Shown here: one piece after another, positions 23,066-34,773 of the stretch
Layout of the letters: every line of letters begins with the position of its first letter
Position numbering within the stretch: the stretch's first letter is position 1
Assembly (NCBI GenBank): GCA_008009225.1
Contig: CM017771.1
Coordinates: 17,271,139 to 17,335,138 of the forward strand
Length of the DNA: 64,000 nucleotides
Source: Acer yangbiense
Lineage: Eukaryota > Streptophyta > Magnoliopsida > Sapindales > Sapindaceae
Direction of reading: 5' to 3'
Made by a program: the position numbers and the translations under genes
Notes under the pieces: generated by a model
What the model saw: the letters and a program-made list of their open reading frames with translations, nothing else
Told to the model about the DNA's origin: nothing
Database searches by the model: none

Positions 23066-24749
23066 GGGTGAAAATGGAAACTAGCCAAAAATTAAGGAGG
23101 TTTATTGTTTTTAGCCGGAATTAGTATTTTGATTGTTTTTGTTAAAAAATGCACTTTTCAGACAAAAATGCCCTTCATTCAGAAATTTTGCCTGGTGTGT
23201 TTAATTCTTTTTGGCCTGGTGTGTTTAGTCATTTTGGCCTAGTGTGTTTAGTCGTTTTGGCCTGGTATATTTAGTCCTTTTTGCCTAGCGTGTTTAGTCG
23301 TTTTTTCCTGGTGTGTTTAGTCGGTGGTTTAGTGTGTTTAATTGAACAAAATCTAGAAAAAAAAATTCAAACATGATCTGAAATTTTCAACTTCAACACG
23401 AAAATCTGGAAAGAAAAAAACAACTCCCACCATTCATAAAAACAACCACCACACTTATAAATTTTGAAAAAAAAAAAAATGAAATATGGAAAAATGCCTT
23501 GTGTGTTTAATTCGTTTTTGCCTGGTGTGTTTAATTCGTTTTTGCTTGGTGTGTTTAATTCGTTTTTGCTTGGTGTGTTTAGTCGTTTTTACCTGGTGTG
23601 TTTAGTCATTTTTGTCTAATGTGTTTAATTCTTTTTTGGCTGGTGTATTTAATTCATTTTCATTGGTGTGTTTAAGTCCTTTTTGTCTGGTGTGTTTAAT
23701 CGGTGGCCTGGTGTGTTCAATTGAACAAAATCTGGAAAAAAAAAATTCAAACATGACTGAAATCTGGAAAAAAAAATTGAACACGAAAATCTAGAAAAAA
23801 AAAAAAAAACAACAACAACAACAACTCCCACCATTGATAAAAACAACCACCACACTTATAAATTTTGGAAAAAAAAAACGAAATATGGAAAAAAAATTTG
23901 GAATTTTTTTAACAAATCTAGAAAAAATTTTGAATATTCAAATCCAACTAACACTCAAATCCAAACATTCACAACCACAACCACCCTTAAAATCAACTAC
24001 ATTCACAACCACAACCACCCTTAAAATCAACAACTAACACTCAAATCTAAACATTTTTTAAATCTGAAAATTTTTCAAAATAAAAAATAAAAATAAAAAT
24101 AAAAACTGAATTTTTTTTAAATAATCTGAAAAAAAAATTAAAAAAAAATAATCTAGAATTTTTTTTTTAACAAACATAATCAGAATTTTTTTAAAAAAAT
24201 CTAGAAATAATTTTAAACAAAAACAAAATCTGAAAAAAATTTCAAAATAAAAAAAAAAATTCTGAAATTTTTTTAAAAAATTGGAAAAACGTGAAAGAGA
24301 AAGTGAAGAGAGGAGAGAAAGAGAAGAAGAAGAAGGAGAGAAGATCGGACGACCGACGATCGGAAAACCACCAAATCTGAAAATTTTTGTTTTTAAAAAA
24401 TCTGTAATTTTTTAAAAAATCTGGAAAAAAAAAAGAGAACGAGAAAGAGAAGAAGAAGAAGAAGAAGACGAAGAAGAAGGAGAGAAAATGAGAAGCGGAG
24501 GAGAGAAGAGGAGAGAAAGAGAGAAGAAGGAGAGAAAGAAGAAGAAGAAGGCGTGAGATGAGAGAGAGAAAGAGGAAAAAAAATATTCTGCACAAATGAG
24601 AGAGAAAAGGAGAGAGAAGAGGTATTTTAAAAATAAATGAGGGGCAATTATGTCTCTACAATGGATTTTTTGACAAAAACAATCAGTTTACTAATTCCGG
24701 CTAAAAACAATAATGACCCTTAATTTTTGGTTAAAAAGGGGATTTTCTC
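23066..24749. mobile_element. Non-autonomous Mutator-like element, 1684 bp, exact 9-bp duplication
   Basis: TAAATTATA flanks both sides (23057-23065 and 24750-24758). The inverted ends share CCAAAAATTAAGG and TTATTGTTTTTAGCCGGAAT, and GATTGTTTTTGT further in. The interior has two minisatellite blocks and GA-rich, A-rich stretches with no coding. Nine-base duplication and TIRs of ~100 bp support the Mutator superfamily. Confidence 0.85.
23185..23895. repeat. Duplicated minisatellite: ~23-bp GGTGTGTTTA(A/G)TCGTTTTTGCCT units
   Basis: About seven units at 23190-23340 and about nine at 23497-23720 each have a core TGTGTTTA(A/G)T(C/T). Each block is followed by the same A-rich tail (AATTGAACAAAATCT ... 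CACCACACTTATAAATTTT), so the whole ~310-400-bp module is a tandem duplicate. Regular spacing is due to tandem units and not to unique spacers. Confidence 0.75.
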
Positions 24750-24750
24750 T

Positions 24751-24758
<8 letters not shown>

Positions 24759-24820
<62 letters not shown>
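24759..24820. repeat. (TA)n microsatellite
   Basis: About 60 bp of pure TA next to the Mutator-like element duplication and the following MITE. Confidence 0.9.
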
Positions 24821-24821
<1 letters not shown>

Positions 24822-24996
24822 GGTCCCGTTCTAGTCAGTGCGCACTGATGTAACTATATCAGTACCAATGCATGTGGACCACTGATTATGGAGAAGTTTT
24901 GACAAGTGCATATACTTTGAGTCAAAGTATGTAAATCTAATGATCCACATTCAACACACTGACAAAGTTATATCAGTGCGTACTAACTTGAACATA
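24820..24996. mobile_element. Fold-back MITE in TA repeats, ~177 bp
   Basis: The left arm (TCAGTGCGCACTGATGTAAC) pairs with the right arm (mirror of GTTATATCAGTGCGTACTAA). TTTGACTCAAAG-type pairing lies toward the centre. Both ends are in TA repeats, so the target duplication could be TA. Confidence 0.6.
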
Positions 24997-26524
24997 TATA
25001 TATATAATTAAGTGTGCTTGACTATGATATTAAATATATGATGCACAAGTAAGTACATCCTCACAATTATGTCAATTAATTTGATTTTTAATCTTACTTT
25101 GCATGTAGAAATTTTTAGTTAATATATATTGGGCCTTTAGGAGTTATTTGACACCATTTATATTCAATTTAAGCTCTAAGTGACCCATATAAGACCTAAG
25201 ACCCATTTTTGTAATAGTTAATTAAAATATGCCCAATTTATGGCCCATTCTTTGGGAAAAAGAGAAAGAAGAGAAAGAGAAAAAAAAGAAGAGAAAGTAG
25301 AGAAAAAGGTGGAGAAAGAAGAAGAAAAGAGAGGGCTTTGGTTTCCTAGAAGTAGGGGTTTTTTTAATCTCTTTGAATCGTCTTGTTGAATTACTATATA
25401 TGATATTATTGTATAGAAATACTGAATAAAATGCGATGTTATTTGTGTTTATAATTATGTAGTGTAAATAAATTATCTATACATTTCATATTTGTGTTAA
25501 TGGTGTTACATATGATTGTTGCAAATTTAAAGTGTGGGTCTTGAAGGTTTATTAGGGTTCAAATGGGTAAGGCTTACTTTCATGTTAGAAACTTCTATGT
25601 GGCTGTGTTGTTGTGTTGTTGTTGATGGGTTGCTAAGTGAAAATGACTATTGCCGAAATGTTGGAGAAGGTGTGATAGCTATGGGTTTTTTTTTTTTTTG
25701 CAAAAATGTATTGTTTCGGTGAGAATTTTGAATTGATTCATTTTGTGTTAGATTCTAGACTTAAAAAACTTTCATTCATGACTAGTTTCACCTCAATCAG
25801 ATTTATACTCTATTTCTGGTGACTTTTTGAAGTTGAACAAAAACTACTAGAATTTTATCGTCTCCATGACAGTCTTGGACATTTTTGAAAAACTGTATAA
25901 ACTAGCAGCCGATTTCAAAATATTTATTCTTGTATTGTACTCTAAAGACATTAAGCTTCCATTCCCAATTGGTTTTACCTCAATTGGTGTTACATGCGAT
26001 TTTTAATGAATTTTCGAAGTCAAGCAAAACCTGCTGGAAATTTAATTGTATCAATGATAGACTTTGACGTTTTCGAATACCTATACAAATTAGCAGCTAA
26101 TTTTGAAAATTTTATTCTTGTATTTTTTTAATCTAGATACATTAAGCTTTCATTCCCAATTGGTTTTACCTCGTATGGTTTTACGAGTGATTTTTAATGA
26201 ATTTTTGAAGTTGATGCCAATCGGTTGGAATTTTCCATATTTATTTTATAGTGTTGTCCATATTTTAAAATCCATATCGTATGGCCATAGTTCTCGAATC
26301 CCTTACATTTTTCTGGACTTTAAAGTTAATTACCTTTCTTTTGAACCTTGTTCCTCTTGAATCGAAGTTTTGTTCAATTTCTAGTGATTTTTCAAAGTTG
26401 ACAGTTGAATGCTGAAAATTTATTCTTTACTAGACATTTTTGAACACCTCCGTATAATTGTCTCAACTAATGATTTCCTTCTTTTATCCCAAAACTATAT
26501 TTATTAAGTCTTCCTATGAAAATA
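24997..26524 (+). repeat. LTR-like region with four diverged ~190-bp repeats
   Basis: From about 25733 to 26480 there are four diverged units, each carrying a version of ATTAAGCTT(C/T)CATTCCCAATTG / TTTTACCTC / GATTTTT(A/G)ATGAATTTT, then a gap, then a TTTTGAA(A/C)ACC-like end. GA-rich sequence lies at 25255-25335. Part of it may be the 5' half of the Ty3/gypsy-like LTR that ends at 31063, cut by the hAT and copia-like insertions; that link is inference. No gene was found. Confidence 0.4.
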
Positions 26525-26532
26525 CCTAAAAG

Positions 26533-27409
26533 CAGGGGAGGAGCCAAGATTTTGGCTTTGGGGGGGTCAGGACAGAAACTAATATTAAATATCACGTAAG
26601 AAAAATATATTAATATATCCAAATGTAATACCGTTTAATCTTTAAGTTAATAATACAAATTATGTTGAGTAAACCATAAGAACCACCTGGTCCACCTCAA
26701 AACAAGATAAGTATTGTATAATAAAATAGTAAATAAAGTTTTTTTTTTTTTTTTTTTTGAAATATTACATAAATTCGGGGGGTTTTTTTTTTTTTTTTGA
26801 GGATTCGAACCCACAACCTCATAGTGTAAGTATGAGGGGTTTACTACTAGACCAACCTCATATCGTCTAAAGAAAGTCTTAATTTGTTATAGTGAATACC
26901 TAATAAAAATTAAATATTACATACATATATAGACAGGTTTAGCTGCTATATAGTTCATGTATAGTTGCGAGTGTAATTACGAGATGAGGTTATTTCCTTT
27001 TAGTTTTAATTTTTTTTTAAATTTTAAATCTTTGATTTTTGTAGACCTTTTGATTAAAATCCTTGAAGATTAACCATGTAACTATACAGTAATCATGTAG
27101 TCGCTGAACCCATATATAGACTATATTAGGAAATAATGTATGAAATCATAAGGAATTAAAATAATAAAAGGGATTGATTTTGTGTTGACAAAACATAAAT
27201 ATGGAAGAAATTTATATTATGAATAACATGGGGGACCAGGCTACAATTATCATATGCATAAATATATATATATATATATATACTATAATATTATAATATG
27301 CTAACAAGTGAAAATTCTTGGATTGGCTGGGGGGGGGGGGGCCATGGCCCCTATGGGCCCCCCCCTTGTATTCCCCCCTCCTTGTATTCCCCCCTTGTAT
27401 TCGCCCCTG
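26533..27409. mobile_element. hAT-like non-autonomous element, 877 bp
   Basis: The ends are CAGGGGAGGAGCCAAGATTT and CGCCCCTG, i.e. CAGGGG(A/C)G inverted, a common plant hAT end. The flanks CCTAAAAG (26525-26532) and CCTACAAG (27410-27417) form an 8-bp duplication with one mismatch, the hAT length. A G-run faces a C-run inside. A SINE is inserted at 26783-26865. No transposase coding. Confidence 0.75.
26783..26865 (-). mobile_element. tRNA-derived SINE
   Basis: On minus it reads TGAGGTTGGTCTAGTAGTAA (A box, 26842-26861), then GGGTTCGAATCC (B box, 26801-26812), then an A tail (poly-T at 26783-26798). A second poly-T at about 26739-26758 may be the far end of the tail region. It is a short AU-SINE-like copy. 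Confidence 0.75.
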
Positions 27410-27417
27410 CCTACAAG

Positions 27418-30178
27418 GTTATACTAAACAACCTAGAGGGAGGTGAATAGGTTGACACTCTAATTTTAAAAACTCTTTTAATGCTTTTGTCAAAACCTTG
27501 GTGAACATACAAATTAACATTTAACATGATTGTTATGAGAAAACAATAATCATATGTATGCTTGATTCACCACCTTTAGTCTACACAACATATAACAAGA
27601 GACAATGTATCTTGTATATAAGAATGTTCAATGCAAAGCAAATTCTACAAGTTGTACTTAGAATATTACAATGTAAGTTCACAAATAGAACTTTACAACT
27701 TGATATAGATTATCACAAGATACAATGTTAAGCACTTACAAAGATACAAAGAATGTGAGTCAAAGATCTTGTCTTACAAAGATATTGTCAATATGAGTAC
27801 ATGTAAGATCAATTTGATTCACATAAACAAATATCAAAGAGATAAGGAAAGAGAAACTTGACACACGATATTTTTACATGGTAAACCTCCAAAGAGGAAA
27901 CATCCACGGGCTGAATCCACAACCACTGGTAAAATGTTTTTCACTAGTTAAACAAGAGTACACCCTCAAATGTAACCAACTCTCATGTATCATAATCTAT
28001 TGGATATCCCTCATATCTATTCCCACTAGAGAGAAACTTGCATATTCTCTAACCGAGACACATCGCATGCCTCTAGAGAATATCCTTGCTCGGACATACT
28101 AAAGGTCTCACACTTCACGCCAAGACTTCCCTTGCTCTATGTTGAAGAATCACTTAACAACAAGAGACTTTGCTTACTCGAACTTATAGGAGCCTCACAC
28201 CCCAAGCCAAGACTTCCATTGCTTGTCTAACCAGAGCCTCACACCCCTAGACAAGACTTTGCTCGGACTTACTTAGAAGCCTCACACTTCTTAGCCAAGA
28301 CTTCCCTTGCTTGGGCTTACTTAGAGCATCACACTCTTAACCAAGACTTCCACCTTTTACAAGGCAAGCGATCTATGTGATGCACATGATGCAAGCACAT
28401 TCAACATAGGACATATGATCAATATGCTATGGAAACTAGATTAGACAATGAGCACACAATGTATGATATTCTAGTTTAGAATCCAAGAGATGCTATCACA
28501 CAAGATGATGCATGAACATATGAGAAGTATGGATCATGTACAAATCATGTAGACATAGACTTAGTCATGTGAGCACACAAGTTAAATATTGTCTAGTCAT
28601 AAAACAATGAATTCGAAATCTAGAAAATGTGAAACACCTAACACATGTAATTCCTAGTTTTATTCACAAAGCCAATGCTTAAATAAATCATATACATGAA
28701 ACACATATTCAAGATATTATAAACATACACCAAAAATGCTAGAATCACTAAATATTATCAATGAATATTCTAGCAAGTATTTAGAGCAATGATGTAATGA
28801 ATAATCAATTAAAAATCCTAGATAGCTCTAAACACTAAATCAAATGTGATAATCCTAGGTTTGTTCAATTAAAAGATCAAAGCACAAGACAAGGTTAATA
28901 ATCATAAAATAGATCAATCAAGTCACAAATAACCCTAGATATCAAGCTAAGCACAATACAACTCTCAAACATGTGAAATACTAGAATCATAGAAAACTAG
29001 TTCACATTTGTCTCTAATTAGATTTGATTAGCTTTGATATGAAGCTATCCTTCTTAATAGAATTCATCATACATACACATACATATGGAAGAAGAAAACC
29101 CAATGTAATTGAGAATCATAAAAGATGAAATCACAAAGTTTGGCTTAATAACTTGAAATCCCGAGCTGGTTCAGTTTTGACAGTGGAACTACTCTAAAAC
29201 TCGATCAAACAACTACAAATTCTTTTGAAGAAGGTAGATGACTTGATTATGAAGATTCTCCAACTTGAATCACTCAATTCGGAGTCAGAATAAGAAAGTT
29301 AAGGTATTTGGAAGATGAGAAAATTGGAGAGAAAATTTCTGCACATTTTTCTTCTTTTTCTTCTTGACAATGACAAAGTGAGTGAGAGGGAATATTTAAA
29401 AGAAATGGGAGGGAATTTGAAAGAGAGTGGGGCCCACTTTGGAGGTGGCACTTTTCCATCCCCATGGAGGAGCTTGGCCTCCACGGGGAGGCTGAGAGCC
29501 TCCCTTTCCGTTGTGGCCACGCGCCTCCACATGAAGGCCTCCCTTTTGGCCTTCTCTTATCTCACTCTTCTTCTTGCGTTCTTCGACCGTCTTTTGGCCT
29601 CCGAACTCAGAATTCGAATCAGTTTCCGGATTACGAACCGTAACTCACTTATGCACAAGGACGACTATGGAACTTTGACAATTGGATATGAACTCGACTC
29701 GATATACGAATATGAAGACAACGTAATGAAAAGGAACGTAAAGTTTTGTAACTTCCTAGTTTGAACTCGAAATCTAAAGAGTGAGTATCCGAAATGACCG
29801 AAACTCAACAATGAATCATTTAAGAACATTTTCAACTCCAAATCACTTACATACAAACAAATAAACATAAGATCACACAAGTATGCAATTTCCTAGACAT
29901 AGTCCTAGTACATGCATTTCTACAATGTATGGCAATGTGAGATCAATGCATGAGCATACTAAAACATGTGAATGTTTTATACTAATTTGGCACTATGATG
30001 CATGGACACTTATGAATAAATTGTGTGTGAGCGCGCCTAAGCCTTGTAAGAGGAAAGAGATTTTATTACCTTTGTAGACATTAGCGCTTTTCCTCGAATG
30101 AAGGCAACAATTTGATTGAACCGTTGTCCATCTTCTTTAAAGCTTGATAAATCACACAACTAGAACAACCAAACAATA
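27418..30178 (-). mobile_element. Large copia-like LTR, minus orientation
   Basis: It begins with CCTAGAGGGAGGTGAATAGG, the mirror of the CTATTCACC(n)CTCTAG end seen in SIRE-type LTRs. It has the TTTTTACATGGTAAACCTCC...GGAAACATCCACGGGC module (27870-27910). A TATTTAAA-type box near 29392-29400 lies next to a GC-rich dyad (29440-29560, repeated GGCCTCC/GGAGGC). The right edge is approximate. No coding and no duplication fixed. Confidence 0.5.
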
Positions 30179-30189
30179 CAAAGCAAATA

Positions 30190-31063
30190 ATGTTTTGATA
30201 TAGAATAATGCCAACTAAACTCAAAATCCTAACATCCTATGAAACTAATCTCACCTCTAAAGATATTATATTTTGAACTCGATGATTTTAGTCGAAGTGA
30301 GGACTTGTGGTAAGATTATGAAGATGGCTAGAAATTGTCATAGGTTTGACGATTTCATGGGCCTTATGCTTGGCGGTATTGTAGGCCTTGTGCCTAGTGG
30401 TTTTTCGTGAACATTTACATTTGGCGGTTCGTAAACATTTACACCCGGCGTTATGCAAGTTAAATGTTTGGAGGTTGTACTTTATTTTTGTGAACCCAAG
30501 ACATTGTTCATCCACGTTTGGGAACTTTTACCTTAGTGATGATGATGAGAGGGGACTTGTAAATAAGTAATTTGAATTTTTTAGTGGGTAGAGATTCACA
30601 TGCATTCATTTTTGTATTTAATATTCTTTTGCATATGTGTGATATAAGTTATAAATGTTTAAAACTTCATAAATCATGTTTTGTTGTGCTTTGAGATTTT
30701 AAATTCCTACTGGACATTATAGCTTACCCCTTATTCCACAAGTACACAAGGCCATGGAGATAGCAGTGTTGTGCCCGAACTTTCATGAACATGCATTTTT
30801 ATATACCATGTTAAGAAGAAAACACCTTTTGCCAGTAAGACTTAATAGATGCATTTTGTATTATCCATGAACATTGAACATATACAATAGACTATGCTTT
30901 TGTTGTGGATGTATTTTTTGTATCAAGTTAAACTATGCTTGATTTTGAGATGTATGAGATTTGTTTAAATGATACATTCCAATATATGTTTATTATCATC
31001 TCCGTATTTTGTATCATGATATTTTAGTCTGACTCGACTCCATTTAAGGGTTGGGTCGTGATA
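30190..31063 (+). mobile_element. Ty3/gypsy-like LTR, 3' part
   Basis: It ends GGGTTGGGTCGTGATA directly before a primer-binding site, as in Tekay/Del-type chromovirus LTRs. The body contains repeated CCTTGTGCCTAGTGG and GTGAACATTTACA-like motifs. The 5' part is cut off or lies before the insertions to the left. Confidence 0.55.
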
Positions 31064-31066
31064 GAG

Positions 31067-31082
31067 TGGTATCAAAGCATGG
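31067..31082 (+). promoter_or_regulatory. tRNA-Met primer-binding site of the Ty3/gypsy-like element
   Basis: TGGTATCAAAGCATGG is one base from canonical TGGTATCAGAGC and sits four bases after the LTR end. Confidence 0.7.
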
Positions 31083-31241
31083 TATTAGATGCCACGGGTT
31101 TGCAATATGAATAAGGAATAAGTAAATCATTATTATTATCCTAAGTTGCATGCCGAAGATAAAATGTAGCTTGATTATCTTATAATCTAAAACCTTGCAA
31201 AATCTTCTAACCTTTCACACCCATTGTTTTGTTTATAAAGG

Positions 31242-31470
31242 ATGAGTCGACGTAATAGAGAGGGATCAAGTTTTGCTCCTCATGATGGAGGCGAGAGGGC
31301 AGAGTTTTACTAGGCTATGAGAGATATAGCTGGTACACTTGCAGTAACGGTGGCAAAGGTTGTGAGGCAATGCCTTAATGCCACACAACCTCCCGATGCA
31401 CAACCAGTATCAGAAGGGGGAGTGGACTATCGAACTAAGGTTGCCTTGCGGGAGATACAACGTCATAAGC
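31242..31470 (+). pseudogene. Ty3/gypsy-like gag N-terminal fragment
   Basis: It begins MSRRNREGSSFAPHDGGERA, has an in-frame TAG at 31311-31313, and runs on to about codon 76 where another LTR cuts in at 31471. Its position 160 bp after a primer site suggests gag. No domain is certain in so short a piece. Confidence 0.45.
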
Positions 31471-32017
31471 GTTAGGAAGTATGCCCTAAAACAGGGTTTT
31501 TTTTGTTGATATCAATAAAATTCTTTCATTTACAAATAAATTATGTAGCATATATAAATCATTTATTACATATGTCAAAAGCAAAATATTCTAAGGTTCC
31601 AAGGCTAAAAGAAAAATAAAGAATTATTCACATAAAGAAGTTTATGTGTGGTAGACATAATTCTTTATTTAGTTTAAAAAATATTGTTCACAACTCAAGA
31701 TACAGGCTAGACACTTTGTCTTAATTAAAGTTGTGGGTCTTTTGTTTTCAATTGGGAAGCGATGAGTCTAGAATAACCAAAGTGAAAGACTTTAAACAAA
31801 AGACCTAGTACATATGATGTATTAAATGGATCACATGAATAGTACATTTCCATTTTACCATTAATGGAATAATACATTAACAATAGAGCAATTGAAATAT
31901 CTATCTTAATCCTGAGATAAATAACGTGCCATATGTACTATAAGTTGTAACATTGGAGCTATCAATGGGTATGACCACAGAATAACGGTTTAATCTCAAT
32001 AGTTTGGTGTTAATGAT

Positions 32018-33374
32018 TGATGCAGTGGAAAAATTCAACGCAAAACAACAATCGATAAAAGAAAGGGTAACCGATTTTAATTCATTGATTCGCACACGAA
32101 TACCGAAAATAAACCCTACTATTAATTTGTTGATCCACGCACAGATACCAGAATAATAGGATTTAAATTCGTTGACCCTCACAAAGGTACCAAAAATGGA
32201 TAAAGAGAGATACTCTCTCTTAAATTTTTATTAATCATCAAACTGATTCTCCAAACCTTAATACAATCTATTTAAAGGAAACAAATTCGAAACGTCCTAG
32301 AATCCTAAAGATCCTAAACAAAATCGGGAAAGAATCCTGAATAAAAAACTAAAAACAAATTCTAATCAAAAAAGGAAAAAACACCTAATTAAATATATAA
32401 TAAATGGAAATAAAATAATATGTATTAATTACAAGAATATTTTTAAAATCAAAAATCTTCAACAATATCTTTGAAAATCTCACATGCATCATTCTCTTCA
32501 GTTGGAGAAAATTCGTCCTCAAATTTTGACAGCTTTGAGGAACAAATAAGTTAGAGATGCCGTTGAATGATGAAACACGGCAACATCGTAGAAATAATCC
32601 TAAAAAATTGAGTTCCTCTCATACTGGTCGTTTTTGGATTAAATCTTCATCGAAAACCAGTGGCTTATCGAAAGCAACGATAACAAGTTCCGTCACATAT
32701 TCCTCATCGAAAATTGGCGGCTTATCGAAGTCAACGATAACCGGGTCTGACACATAATCTTCATTGAAAAACAATGAATGGTAGGAGGAAATTTTGTTTT
32801 GGGGATTCATGGATTTTTTTTTTTTTTTTTTAATACTGGGAGTGGTCCGTGGACGATGAGCCTAGCACAGAGGTAGATTCGGTGGCTCTGATACCAACTG
32901 ATGCAACGGAAAAATTCAATGCAAAACAACAATCGATAAAAGAAAGGGTAATCAATTCGAATCCGTTAATTCACGCACGAATACCAGAAATAAACCCTAC
33001 TATTAATCTGTTGATCCGCACACATATACCAGAATAATAGGCTTCAAATTCGTTGACCCTTGCAAAGGTACTGAAAATGGATAAAAAGAGATACTCTCTC
33101 TCAAATTTTTATTAATCATCTAAAATTGATTCTCCAAACCCTAATACAATCTATTTAAAGGAAACAAATTCGAAACCTCCTAGACTCCTAAAGATCCTAA
33201 ACGAAATCGGGAAAGAATCCCAAATAAAAAACTAAAAACAAATTCTAATCATAAAAGGAAAAAACACCTAATTAAATATATAATAAATGGAAATAAAATA
33301 ATATGTATTAATTACAAGAATATTTTTAAAATCAAAAATCTTAAACAATATCATTGATAATCTCTTCTGCATCA
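32018..33374 (-). mobile_element. TRIM-like element, two ~475-bp LTRs, no coding
   Basis: The direct repeats 32018-32491 and 32899-33374 are near-identical and start TGATGCA / end GCATCA. Only 407 bp lie between them. Just before 32899 is GGCTCTGATACCA, the mirror of a perfect TGGTATCAGAGCC primer site, so the element is in minus orientation. Total length 1357 bp. A short degenerate acidic repeat frame (FDEE.. FDKP) exists inside, but no gag or pol. Confidence 0.75.
32879..32896 (-). promoter_or_regulatory. Primer-binding site of the TRIM-like element
   Basis: On minus: TGGTATCAGAGCC, two bases after the LTR end. Exact match to the canonical tRNA-Met site. Confidence 0.75.
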
Positions 33375-33375
33375 T

Positions 33376-34140
33376 TGATGCAGCAGCAGCTAAGGCAATG
33401 GAATACATGGAGCGGATGCCGAATTCGTATTTAGGTCGCGTGGACCAACCAAATCCGAGCTGAATTTCATGGACCTCTACAGAGGGTATGTGGGGTCGGA
33501 TCGTCTATTATAATATATTTCTGGAAAGCCCAAGACGAGCCCTACAAATGTTATGAAGACTCCGTCCTCCGTAACAGATCACAACAGGCCCAAATTCAGC
33601 CATCTATCTTGTTGCGCGAAGACTTAAGCTGGACGTTATTGAGTTATTGTTAACTTAGGATTGAGTTTTGGAGTCTTTTTAGAATTATGTTATTTGAGAA
33701 GTTAGAGTCAGTTTAGGATTCAAGGTTTTAAGCTTTTAGGATTAGTTTTGATAAAGATAAGTTTAGTTGTTTTTGAGTTTGTTTAGGATTTAGAGTTTTC
33801 AATTGTTAAGGTTAGTTGTTGCCTATTAAATTTTAGGATTAGTTTTGATAAAGATAAGTTTAGTTGTTTCTGAGTTTGTTTAGGATTTAGAGTTTTCAAT
33901 TGTTAAGGTTAGTTGTTGCCTATTTATATTCTTATAATTGCTTTTAAGAATTCAGCTTTTGATTAATAAAAATTCTGAGATTGTTTCTCAACTATCCAAC
34001 TACAACATCCTTCATGCGCAAAGTCGATTGTCATATTTGAAGCCTGATATTCTGGCATCCATGCGTGGATCAACAGAGTATTGGTAGGTTGCTTTTCGAA
34101 TTAGCTTGTGAGTCTTTCTTGTTAAGCTTCTGCTACATCA
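33376..34140 (+). mobile_element. Solo-LTR-like block (TGATGCAGCAGC ... CTACATCA)
   Basis: It is bounded by TGATG and CATCA and followed by ATGAT, the same five bases as those preceding the adjacent TRIM (32013-32017). It contains a ~97-bp tandem duplication (about 33735-33830 and 33832-33927, core TTTTAGGATTAGTTTTGATA). No coding. The TRIM lies exactly at its left edge. Confidence 0.55.
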
Positions 34141-34773
34141 ATGATTCATATGTCATAGCAAACATATATTTATAGATATGAACATCATGGCTTTTATAAT
34201 AAAGTAAGAGTAAATACCACCTTATGGGTCTTACGAGAGCTTGGATAGTAAATCTTGAATAAGGAGTTATTGAATCATGATTTATAATAAATCAAATTAT
34301 CAATTTAGACATAAGGACGATCCTATAGTACACTGGAAATATTGTTGCATGTGATCGTACGTGAGTAGCATGTGATCGCATATATATATAATGTTATCAT
34401 ATATAAGTTACATGTAATCAGGACAAAACAAGACTTAAATTTTAATATTGTCGCAAGTGGGTTGTACGTGATCATATATGAAATGATGTGATCACACCGA
34501 AAAAGACATGAGGACTGACCCATGTATATAGGCACAATATATATATATATATAACATTGATGAATTAGACTAAAGGATGATATAACATAAACAACAATTA
34601 TACTTTGCGGAGATTGAAATTATTCAGTCCACGGTTGGGATGGGCATGGGGGCCATTGGGGTGGGGGAGGATCCCCCAACCCCCACCCTCATTCCATTAC
34701 CCTCCCCCCACCCCCCTCCAAAACCTATTTGGGGGAACTGCGTATGGTGCCGTTTGGGGAGAGGTTGCCCTAA

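Larger units (their letters stand above)
31471..34330 (+). mobile_element. Copia-like LTR related to 45972-48207, interrupted at 32018-34140
   Basis: 31471-32017 and 34141-~34330 follow the same order of motifs as the solo LTR at 45972: GTTAGGA start, GTGGTAGACA(T/C)AATTCTTTA, TATCTTAATCCTGAGATAAAT, then TTTATAGATATG(A/G)ACATC. The join falls at ATGAT, which is duplicated at 32013-32017 and 34141-34145. The 3' part is lost. Confidence 0.55.

Noticed and set aside
23190..23720. Regularly spaced repeats that could suggest a CRISPR-like array
   Set aside because: The spacers are near-identical parts of a 23-bp tandem unit within a plant Mutator-like element; no cas genes and a eukaryotic context.
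24242..24595. Minus-strand Phe/Ser/Leu-rich frame with apparent membrane segments
   Set aside because: It is the translation of a GA/A-rich low-complexity tract inside a non-autonomous element.
29274..29764. Open frames near 29300-29760
   Set aside because: They lie within the copia-like LTR and its GC-rich dyads and have no domain.
32557..32810. Opposite-strand frames inside the TRIM
   Set aside because: Only a short degenerate repeat peptide; no gag or pol motif.
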